DNA from: Rhipicephalus microplus
Taxonomy: Eukaryota; Arthropoda; Arachnida; Ixodida; Ixodidae
Length of the DNA: 64,000 nt
Direction of reading: 5' to 3'
Assembly: GCF_043290135.1 (NCBI RefSeq)
Contig: NC_134707.1
Coordinates: 141,795,319-141,859,318 of the forward strand
The notes beneath the pieces were generated by a model. The model was not told the origin of the DNA, did not search any database, and saw nothing but the letters and a program-made list of their open reading frames with translations. The translations under genes were made by a program, and so were the position numbers. Positions within the stretch are counted from its first letter, which is position 1; each line of letters starts with the position of its first letter. Of this stretch, positions 53,440 to 64,000 are shown piece by piece.

Positions 53440-55718
53440 TTAAAACTCCACAACTAGAAACTCCACAACTAGAAACTCCGCAACTAGAAACTCCCCAACT
53501 AGAAACTCCACAACTAGATTCTCCACAACTACAAATTCCACAACTAGAAACTCCACAACTTGAGACTTCGCAACAAGAAACTTGGCAACTAGAATCTCCA
53601 CAACTAGGAACTCTGCAATTAGAAACTCCGCAACTACAAACTCCGCAACTAGAAACTCCACAGCTAGAAACTCCACAACTTGAGACTTCGCAAATAGAAA
53701 CTCGTCAACTAGAAACGCAACAACTAGAAATTCCACAGCTGCAAACTCCACAACTAGAAACTCCACAACTTGAGAGTTCGCAACTAGAAACCCCACAACT
53801 AGAAACTCCACAACTAGAGACTCCACAACTAGAAACTCCACCACTAGAAACTCCACAACTACGAACCTCACAACTAGAAACTCCGCAACTGGAAACTGTG
53901 CAACTAGAAACTCCGCAACTGGAAACTCCACAGCTAGAAACCCCACAACTATAAACTTCACAACTAGCAACTCAACAACTAGAGACTGCACAACTAGAGA
54001 CTCCGCAACTAGAAACTCCACAGCTAGTAACTCCGCAACTAGAAACTCCGCAACTAGAAACTTCACAGCTAGAAAGCCCACAAATATAAACTTCACAACT
54101 AGCAACTCAACAACTAGAGACTGCACAACTAGAGACTCCGCCACTAGAAACTCCACAGCTAGTAACTCCGCAACTAGAAACTCCACAGCTAGAGACTCCA
54201 CAACTTGAAACACCACATCTAGAAACTCCGCAACAACAAACTCTGCAACCAGAAACTCCACAACTAGAATTTGCACAGCTGGAGACTCAACAACTAGAGG
54301 CTCCTCAACTAAAAGCTCCACAACTAGAAACTCCATAACTAGAAACTCCGCAACTTGAAACCCGACAACTAGAAACTCAACAACTAGAAACTCCACACCT
54401 ATAAATTCCTCAACTTGAAACTCCACAACTAAAACTCCACAACTAGAAACTCCACAACTAGAAACTCCGCAACTAGAAACTCCCCAACTAGAAACTCCAC
54501 AACTACAAATTCCACCACTAGAAACTCCACAACTTGAGACTTCGCAACAAGAAACTTGGCAACTAGAATCTCCACAACTAGAAACTCTGCAACTAGAAAC
54601 TCCGCAACTACAAACTCCGCAACTAGAAACTCCACAGCTAGAAACTCCACAACTTGAGACTTCGCAAATAGAAACTCGTCAACTAGAAACTCAACAAATA
54701 GAAATTCCACAGCTGCAAACTCCACAACTAGAAACTCCACAACTTGAGACTTCGCAAATAGAAACTCGTCAACTAGAAACTCAACAACTACAAACTCCAC
54801 AGCTAGAAACTCCGCAACTAGAAACTCCACAGCTAGAAACTCCACAACTTGAGACTTCGCAACAAGAAACTCGGCAACTAGAATCTCCACAAGTAGAAAC
54901 TCTGCAACTAGAAACTCCACAACTAGAAACTCCACAACTTGAGAGCTCACCACTAGAAACTCCACAACTAGAAACTCCACAACTAGAGACTCCACAACTA
55001 GAAACTGCACCACTAGAAATTCCACAACTACAAACCTCACAACTTGAAACTCCACAACTACAAACTCCGACACTGGAAACTCCACAGCCAGAAACTCTAC
55101 AACTAGAAAAACCACTTCTAGAAACTCCGCAACAACAAACTCTGCAACTAGAAACTCCACAACTAGAATTTCCACAGCTAGAGACTCAACAACTAGAGAC
55201 TCCTCAACTAAAAGCTCCACAACTAGACACTCCACAACTAGAAACTTCGCAACTAGAAACCCGACAACTAGATACTCCACAATTACAAATTCCGCAACTA
55301 GAAACTCCACAACTAGAAACTCTGCAACTAGAAACTCCGCAACTAGAAACTCCACAGCTAGAAACCCCACAACTATAAACTTCACAACTTGAAACTCAGC
55401 CACTAGAAGCTCCACAAATAGAAAACTCCGCAACTACAAACTCTGCAACTAGAAACTCCGCAACTAGAAACTCCACAGCTAGAAACTCCACAATTTGAAA
55501 CACCACATCTAGAAACTCCGCAACAACAAACTCTGCAACCAGAAACTCCACAACTAGAATTTCCACAGCTAGAGACTCAACAACTAGAGGCTCCTCAACT
55601 AAAAGCTCCACAACTAGAAACTCCATAACTAGAAACTCCGCAACTTGAAACCCGACAACTAGAAACTCAACAACTAGAAACTCCACACCTATAAATTCCT
55701 CAACTTGAAACTCCACAA
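53440..55718 (+). repeat. Higher-order repeat, copy 2, with a 901-bp internal deletion
   Basis: Matches copy 1 at offset 3,180 up to the monomer CTCCACAACTTGAGA near 54741 and at offset 2,279 after it. It is therefore 901 bp shorter. The deletion joins two places that both carry CTCCACAACTTGAGA (near 51561 and 52462 in copy 1), which points to exchange or slippage between identical monomers. The fusion also makes the longest chance open frame of the window (334 codons, minus strand, 54429-55433). Confidence 0.86.
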
Positions 55719-58700
55719 TTAAAACTCCACAACTAGAAACTCCACAACTAGAAACTCCGCAACTAGAAACTCCCCAACTAGAAACTCCACAACTAGATTC
55801 TCCACAACTACAAATTCCACAACTAGAAACTCCACAACTTGAGACTTCGCAACAAGAAACTTGGCAACTAGAATCTCCACAACTAGGAACTCTGCAATTA
55901 GAAACTCCGCAACTACAAACTCCGCAACTAGAAACTCCACAGCTAGAAACTCCACAACTTGAGACTTCGCAAATAGAAACTCGTCAACTAGAAACGCAAC
56001 AACTAGAAATTCCACAGCTGCAAACTCCACAACTAGAAACTCCACAACTTGAGAGTTCGCAACTAGAAACCCCACAACTAGAAACTCCACAACTAGAGAC
56101 TCCACAACTAGAAACTCCACCACTAGAAACTCCACAACTACGAACCTCACAACTAGAAACTCCGCAACTGGAAACTGTGCAACTAGAAACTCCGCAACTG
56201 GAAACTCCACAGCTAGAAACCCCACAACTATAAACTTCACAACTAGCAACTCAACAACTAGAGACTGCACAACTAGAGACTCCGCAACTAGAAACTCCAC
56301 AGCTAGTAACTCCGCAACTAGAAACTCCGCAACTAGAAACTTCACAGCTAGAAAGCCCACAAATATAAACTTCACAACTAGCAACTCAACAACTAGAGAC
56401 TGCACAACTAGAGACTCCGCCACTAGAAACTCCACAGCTAGTAACTCCGCAACTAGAAACTCCACAGCTAGAGACTCCACAACTTGAAACACCACATCTA
56501 GAAACTCCGCAACAACAAACTCTGCAACCAGAAACTCCACAACTAGAATTTGCACAGCTGGAGACTCAACAACTAGAGGCTCCTCAACTAAAAGCTCCAC
56601 AACTAGAAACTCCATAACTAGAAACTCCGCAACTTGAAACCCGACAACTAGAAACTCAACAACTAGAAACTCCACACCTATAAATTCCTCAACTTGAAAC
56701 TCCACAACTAAAACTCCACAACTAGAAACTCCACAACTAGAAACTCCGCAACTAGAAACTCCCCAACTAGAAACTCCACAACTACAAATTCCACAACTAG
56801 AAACTCCACAACTTGAGACTTCGCAACAAGAAACTTGGCAACTAGAATCTCCACAACTAGAAACTCTGCAACTAGAAACTCCGCAACTACAAACTCCGCA
56901 ACTAGAAACTCCACAGCTAGAAACTCCACAACTTGAGACTTCGCAAATAGAAACTCGTCAACTAGAAACTCAACAAATAGAAATTCCACAGCTGCAAACT
57001 CCACAACTAGAAACTCCACAACTTGAGAGTTCGCAACTAAAAACCCCAAAACTAGAAACTCCACAACTAGAAACTCCACAACTAGAGACTGCACAACTAG
57101 AGACTTTCCATTTAGAAACTCCTCAGATAGAAACTACGCAACTAGAAACTCCACGACTAGAGATTCCATAAGTAGAAACTCCACAGCTAAAATTTTCACA
57201 ACCACAAACCCCACAACTAGAAACTCCACAACTAGAAACTCCACAACTAGAAACTCCGCAACTAGAAACTCCACAGCTAGAAACTCCACAACTTGAGACT
57301 TCGCAACAAGAAACTTGGCAACTAGAATCTCCACAACTAGAAACTCTGCAACTAGAAACTCCGCAACTACAAACTCCACAACTAGAAACTCCACAGCTAG
57401 AAACTCCACAACTTGAGACTTCGCAAATAGAAACTCGTCAACTAGAAACTCAACAACTAGAAACTCCACAGGTAGAAACTCCACAACTAGAAACTCCACA
57501 ACTTGAGAGTTCGCAACTAGAAACCCCACAACAACAAACTCCACAACTAGAGACTGCACAACTAGAAACTCCACCACTAAAAACTCCACAACTACGAACC
57601 TCACAACTAGAAACTCAACAACTAGAAACTCCGCAAGTGGAAACTGTGCAACTAGAAACTCCGCAACTAGAAACTCCACAGCTAGAAACCCCACAACTAT
57701 AAACTTCACAACTAGCAACTCAACAACTAGAGACTGCACAACTAGAGACTCCGCAACTAGAAACTCCACAGCTAGTAACTCCGCAACTAGAAACTCCACA
57801 ACTTGAAACTCCGCCACTAGAATCTCCACAACTAGAAAACTCCGCAACTAGAAACTCTGCAACTAGAAACTCCGCAACTACAAACTCCGCAACTAGAAAC
57901 TCCACAGCTAGAAACTCCACAACTTGAGACTTCGCAAATAGAAACTCGTCAACTAGAAACTCAACAACTACAAACTCCACAGCTAGAAACTCCGCAACTA
58001 GAAACTCCACAGCTAGAAACTCCACAACTTGAGACTTCGCAACAAGAAACTCGGCAACTAGAATCTCCACAAGTAGAAACTCTGCAACTAGAAACTCCAC
58101 AACTAGAAACTCCACAACTTGAGAGCTCACCACTAGAAACTCCACAACTAGAAACTCCACAACTAGAGACTCCACAACTAGAAACTCCACCACTAGAAAT
58201 TCCACAACTACAAACCTCACAACTTGAAACTCCACAACTACAAACTCCGACACTGGAAACTCCACAGCCAGAAACTCTACAACTAGAAAAACCACTTCTA
58301 GAAACTCCGCAACAACAAACTCTGCAACTAGAAACTCCACAACTAGAATTTCCACAGCTAGAGACTCAACAACTAGAGACTCCTCAACTAAAAGCTCCAC
58401 AACTAGACACTCCACAACTAGAAACTTCGCAACTAGAAACCCGACAACTAGATACTCCACAATTACAAATTCCGCAACTAGAAACTCCACAACTAGAAAC
58501 TCTGCAACTAGAAACTCCGCAACTAGAAACTCCACAGCTAGAAACCCCACAACTATAAACTTCACAACTTGAAACTCAGCCACTAGAAGCTCCACAAATA
58601 GAAAACTCCGCAACTACAAACTCTGCAACTAGAAACTCCGCAACTAGAAACTCCACAGCTAGAAACTCCACAATTTGAAACACCACATCTAGAAACTCCG

Positions 58701-58898
58701 CAACAACAAACTCTGCAACCAGAAACTCCACAACTAGAATTTCCACAGCTAGAGACTCAACAACTAGAGGCTCCTCAACTAAAAGCTCCACAACTAGAAA
58801 CTCCATAACTAGAAACTCCGCAACTTGAAACCCGACAACTAGAAACTCAACAACTAGAAACTCCACACCTATAAATTCCTCAACTTGAAACTCCACAA
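55719..58898 (+). repeat. 3,180-bp higher-order repeat, copy 3
   Basis: Full-length third copy. After 58899 the variant order changes to that of 20410 onward (offset 38,489), so the HOR trio ends here. Confidence 0.86.
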
Positions 58899-61163
58899 TT
58901 AAAACTCCACAACTAGAAACTCCACAACTAGAAACTCCGCAACTAGAAACTCCCCAACTAGAAACTCCACAACTAGATTCTCCACAACTACAAATTCCAC
59001 AACTAGAAACTCCACAACTTGAGACTTCGCAACAAGAAACTTGGCAACTAGAATCTCCACAACTAGAAACTCTGCAACTAGAAACTCCGCAACTACAAAC
59101 TCCGCAACTAGAAACTCCACAGCTAGAAACTCCAAAACTTGAGACTTCGCAAATAGAAACTCGTCAACTAGAAACTCAACAAATAGAAATTCCACAGCTG
59201 CAAACTCCACAACTAGAAACTCCACAACTTGAGAGTTCGCAACTAAAAACCCCAAAACTAGAAACTCCACAACTAGAAACTCCACAACTAGAGACTGCAC
59301 AACTAGAGACTTTCCATTTAGAAACTCCTCAGATAGAAACTACGCAACTAGAAACTCCACGACTAGAGATTCCATAAGTAGAAACTCCACAGCTAAAATT
59401 TTCACAACTACAAACCCCACAACTAAAAACTCCACAACTAGAAACTCCACAACTAGAAACTCCGCAACTAGAAACTCCACAAATAGAAACTGCACAACTT
59501 GAGACTTTGCAACAAGAAACTTGGCAACTAGAATCTCCACAACTAGAAACTCTGCAACTAGAAACTCCGCAACTACAAACTCCGCAACTAGAAACTCCAC
59601 AGCTAGAAACTCCACAACTTGAGACTTCGCAAATAGAAACTCGTCAACTAGAAACTCAACAACTAGAAATTCCACAGCTGCAAACTCCACAACTAGAAAC
59701 TCCACAACTTGAGAGTTCGCAACGAGAAACCCCACAACTAGAAACTCCGCAACAAGAGACTCCACAACTAGAAACTCCACCACTAGAAACTCCACAACTA
59801 CGAACCTCACAACTAGAAACTCAACAACTAGAAACTCCGCAACTGGAAACTGTGCAACTAGAAACTCCGCAACTGGAAACTCCACAGCTAGAAACCCCAC
59901 AACTATAAACTTCACAACTAGCAACTCAACAACTAGAGACTGCCCAACTAGAGACTCCGCAACTAGAAACTCCACAGCTAGTAACTCCGAAACTAGAAAC
60001 TCCACAACTTGAAACTCCTCAACTAGAATCTCCACAACTAGAAAACTCCGCAACAAGAAACTCTACAACTAGAAACTCCGCAACTACAAACTCCGCAACT
60101 AGAAACTCCACAGCTAGAAACTCCACAACTTGAGGCTTCGCAAATAGAAACTCGTCAACTAGAAACTCAACAACGAGAAACTCCACAGCTAGAAACTCCA
60201 CAACTAGAGTTCGCAACTAGAAACCCCACAAACTCCACAACTAGAAACTCCGCAACTACAAACTCCGCTACTACAAACTCCACAGCTAGAAACTCCGCAA
60301 CTTGAGACTTCGCAATTAGAAACTCGTCAACTAGAAACTCAACAACTAGAAACTCCACCACTAGAAGTTCCACAACTACGAACCTCCCAACTAGAAACTC
60401 AAAAACTAGAAACTCCGCAACTAGAAACTGTGCAACTAGAAACTCCGCAATTAGAAACTCCACAGCTAGAAACCCCACAACTATAAACTTCACAACTAGC
60501 AACTCCACAACTAGAGACTGCACAACTAGAGACTCCGCAACTAGAAACTCCACAGCTAGTAACTCCGCAACTAGAAACTCCACAACTTGAAACTCCGCCA
60601 CTAGAATCTCCACAACTAGAAAACTCCGCAACAAGAAACTCTGCCACTAGAAACTCCGCAACTAGAAACTCCACAGCTAGAAAATCCACAACTTGAGACT
60701 TCGCAACAAGAAACTCGGCAACTAGAATCTCCACAACTAGAAACTCTGCAACTAGAAACTCCGCAACTACAAACTCCGCTACTACAAACTCCACAGCTAG
60801 AAACTCCACAACTTGAGACTTCGCAATTAGAAACTCGTCAACTAGAAACTCAACAACTAGAAACTCCACAACTAGAAACTCCACAACTAGAAACTCCACA
60901 ACTTGAGAGTTCACCACTAGAAACTCCACAACTAGAAACTACACAACTAGAGACTCCACAACTAGAAACTCCACCACTAGAAATTCCACAACTACAAACA
61001 TCACAACTAGAAACTCCACAACTAGAAACTCCGACACTGGAAACTCCACAGCCAGAAACTCTACAACTAGAAAAACCACATCTAGAAACTCCGCAACAAC
61101 AAACTCTGCAACTAGAAACTCCACAACTAGAATTCCCACAGCTAGAGACTCAACAACTAGAGA

Positions 61164-64000
61164 CTCCTCAACTAAAAGCTCCACAACTAGACATTCCACA
61201 ACTAGAAACTCCGCAACTAGAAACCCGACAACTAGAAACTCCCCAACTAGAAACTCTGCAGCTAGAAACTCTGCAAATAGAAACTCCGCAACTAGAAACT
61301 CCACAACTAGAAAACCCTCAACTATAATTTTCACAACTAGAAACTCAACAACTAGAGACTGCGCAACTAGAGACTCCGCAACTAGAAACTCCGCAGCTAG
61401 AAACTCCGCAACTAGAAACTCACCAACTTAAAACTCTGCAACTCGAAACTCTGCAACTAGAAAATCCACAACTAAAATTCCACAACTAGAAACTCCACAA
61501 CTAGAAACTCCACAACTGGAAACTCCGCAACTAGAAACTCCCAAACTGGAAACTCTACAACTAGAAACTCTGCAGCTAGAAACTCCGCAACTACAAACTC
61601 TGCAAATAGAAACTCCGATACTAGAAACTCCACAGCTAGAAACCCCTCAACTATAAACTTCACAACTAGAAACTCAACAACTAGAGACTGCACAACTAGA
61701 GACTCCGCAACTAGAAACTCCGCAGCTAGAAACTCCGCAACTAGAAACTCCACAACTTGAAACTCTGCAACTCGAAACTCTGCAACTAGAAAATCCACAA
61801 CTATAAACTCAAGTAGAAACTCCCCAACTGGAAACTCCGCAACTAGAAACTCCGCAACTAGAAAATCCACAACTAGAAACTTCACAACTAGAAACTCCCC
61901 AACAAAAAACTCCACAACTAGAAACTCCACAACTAGAAACTCCACAACTAGAGACTGCACAACTAGAGACTTTCCATTTAGAAACTCCTCAGATAGAACC
62001 TACGCAACTAGAAACTCCACGACTAGAGATTCCATAAGTAGAAACTCCACAGCTAAAATTTTCACAACTACAAACCCCACAACTAGAAACTCCACAACTA
62101 GAAACTCTGCAAATAGAAAAAGTACAACAAGGAACTCGAAAACTAAAACTCCAACGAGAAACTCTACAACTAGAAACTTCACAACTAGAAACTCCACAAA
62201 TAGACACTCCACAACTAGAAACTCCACAACTAGAGACTCCACAACTAGGAACTCCAAAATTGAGACTCCACAACTAGAAACTACACAGATTAAAATTCCA
62301 CAACTTGAAACTCCGCCACTAGAATCTCCACAACTAGAAAACTCCACAACTACAAACTCTGCAACTAGAAACTCCGCAACTAGAAACTCCACAGCTAGAA
62401 ACTCCAAAACTTGAAACACCACATCTAGAAACTCCGCAACAACAAACTCTGCAACCAGAAACTCCACAACTAGAATTTCCACAGCTAGAGACTCAACAAC
62501 TAGAGGCTCCTCAACTAAAAGCTCCACAACTAGAAACTCCATAACTAGAAACTCCGCAACTTGAAACCCGACAACTAGAAACTCAACAACTAGAAACTCC
62601 ACACCTATAAATTCCTCAACTTGAAACTCCACAACTAAAACTCCACAACTAGAAACTCCACAACTAGAAACTCCGCCACTAGAAACTCCCCAACTAGAAA
62701 CTCCACAACTAGATTCTCCACAACTACAAATTCCACAACTAGAAACTCCACAACTTGAGACTTCGCAACAAGAAACTTGGCAACTAGAATCTCCACAACT
62801 AGAAACTCTGCAACTAGAAACTCCGCAACTACAAACTCCGCAACTAGAAACTTCACAGCTAGAAACTCCACAACTTGAGACTTCGCAAACAGAAACTCGT
62901 CAACTAGAAACTCCACAACTAGAAATTCCACAGCTGCAAACTCCACAACTATAAACTCCACAACTTGAGAGTTCGCAACTAGAAACCCCACAACTAGAAA
63001 CTCCACAACTAGAGACTGCACAACTAGAGACTTTCCATTTAGAAACTCCTCAGATAGAAACTACGCAACTAGAAACTCCACGACTAGAGATTCCATAAGT
63101 AGAAACTCCACAGCTAAAATTTTCACAACTACAAACCCCACAACTAGAAACTCCACAACTAGAAACTCTGCAAATAGAAAAAGTACAACAAGGAACTCGA
63201 AAACTAAAACTCCAACGAGAAACTCTACAACTAGAAACTTCACAACTAGAAACTCCACAAATAGACACTCCACAACTAGAAACTCCACAACTAGAGACTC
63301 CACAACTAGGAACTCCAAAATTGAGACTCCACAACTAGAAACTACACAGATTAAAATTCCACAACTAGAAACTCCACAACTGGAAACTCTGCAACTAGAA
63401 ACTCTGCAACTAGAAACTTTTACAGCTAGAAACTCCACAACTTGAGACTTCGCAAATAAAAACTCGTCAACTGGAAACTCAGCCACTAGAAACTCCACAG
63501 CTAGAAACTCCACAACTAGAAACTCCACAACTTGAAACCCAACAAATAGATACTCCACAACTACAGACTCCACAACTTGAAACACCACAACTAGATACTC
63601 CACAATTACAAATTCCGCAACTAGAAACTCCACAACTAGAAACTCCTCAACTAGAAACTCCCCACTAGAAACTTCACAACTAGAATCTCTGCAACTAGAA
63701 ACTCCGCAACTAGAAAATCTGCAACTAGAAACTCCGCAACTAGAAACTCCACAGCTAGAAAGCCCACAAATATAAACTTCACAAATAGCAACTCAACAAC
63801 TAGAGACTTCACAACTAGAGACTCCGCCACTAGATTCTCCACAACTACAAATTCCACAACTAGAAACTCCACAACTTGAGACTTCGCAGCAAGAAACTTG
63901 GCAACTAGAATCTCCACAACTAGAAACTCTGCAACTAGAAACTCCGCAACTACAAACTCCGCAACTAGAAACTCCACAGCTAGAAACTCCACAACTCGAG
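61164..64000 (+). repeat. Large HOR segment, copy 3 (runs off the window)
   Basis: Matches 1-2837 and 22801 onward; for example the monomer string at 309-797 recurs at 61472-61960. Together with 58.5-61.2 kb, which matches 20.0-22.8 kb, this shows that a block of more than 5 kb was duplicated about 38.4 kb apart. One extra T near 63421 shifts phase relative to the other copies. Confidence 0.87.

Larger units (their letters stand above)
42817..64000 (+). repeat. 15-bp satellite array, right block
   Basis: Continuous 15-bp satellite from the 3' end of LINE copy 2 to the end of the window, so the array continues beyond it. Up to 48494 it is the second copy of the tandem duplication. From 50260 to 58898 it forms a three-member 3.18 kb HOR. 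From about 58.5 kb to the end it parallels 20.0-25.7 kb. Local indels relative to that paralogue include 6 bp missing near 60230, about 120 bp missing near 60675, and one extra T near 63421. No non-satellite island is seen. Confidence 0.97.

Noticed and set aside
309..63992. Many minus-strand frames encoding VVEFL/VAEFL pentapeptide-like repeat proteins
   Set aside because: They are a by-product of a stop-free 15-bp monomer. They lack credible ATG starts, signal or fold, end at arbitrary variant monomers, and overlap equally open frames on both strands. They also do not match the A(D/N)Lxx pattern of true pentapeptide-repeat proteins.
1..64000. Telomeric repeat or CENP-B-box array
   Set aside because: The monomer is not a G-rich 5-8 bp telomere unit, and neither strand (TTTCTAGTTGTGGAG on the minus) contains the CENP-B box core as I know it.
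1..64000. tRNA, rRNA, riboswitch or bacterial operon signals
   Set aside because: Reading the non-satellite sequence (the two LINEs) and the irregular satellite blocks, I saw no cloverleaf, rRNA-like segment or Shine-Dalgarno-linked gene order.

Overview
The window is eukaryotic repetitive DNA and contains no ordinary host gene that I can support. About 56.7 kb of the 64 kb is one satellite family. Its monomer is 15 bp (CTCCACAACTAGAAA and close variants), always in the same orientation. Interrupting it are two copies, about 3.67 kb each, of a non-LTR retrotransposon (LINE). The LINE has an apurinic-type endonuclease, a YADD reverse transcriptase, an upstream ORF1 fragment resembling the FP C-terminal domain, a 3' stem-loop and a (TTCTGA)3 end. 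This fits the CR1/L2 superfamily. From general resemblance, not a search, I think of an invertebrate, most likely an arthropod such as a tick or other arachnid. The taxon is an inference.

Layout: 1-27582 satellite; 27583-31250 LINE copy 1; 31251-39149 satellite; 39150-42816 LINE copy 2; 42817-64000 satellite. The satellite is layered into higher-order repeats (HORs). The start of the window (1 to about 3675) recurs at 22801-26461 and from 61164 to the end. A 3.1-3.6 kb unit repeats across about 3018-12380. A 5.38 kb unit is tandemly duplicated at 9871-15245 and 15246-20635. A 3,180 bp unit occurs three times at 50260-58898, the middle copy lacking 901 bp. Conserved irregular blocks (14-bp monomers and a divergent AAGTACAACAAGG-type block) act as tags for these units.

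The two LINE copies are not independent insertions. They sit in a tandem segmental duplication of about 11.57 kb (25362-36928 and 36929-48494) whose breakpoints share the 7-bp satellite word CTAGAAA. They share the same 5' truncation, the same flanks, the same junctions and the same premature TAA in the reverse transcriptase, and I found only five differences across the 3.67 kb. One difference is a 1-bp loss in an A-run that frameshifts copy 2. Many HOR paralogues keep the pre-insertion (empty) site, so the insertion point is fixed to within 1-3 bp.

The many long open frames in the satellite (LETPQ-type on +, VVEFL- and SSCGV-type on -) are expected from a 15-bp repeat that is stop-free in four of six frames. 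I do not call them genes. I see no new enzymatic system. What is notable is the genome architecture: nested unequal exchange, a LINE trapped in and co-amplified with a satellite, and a CpG/TpG/CpA variant pattern inside the monomer.
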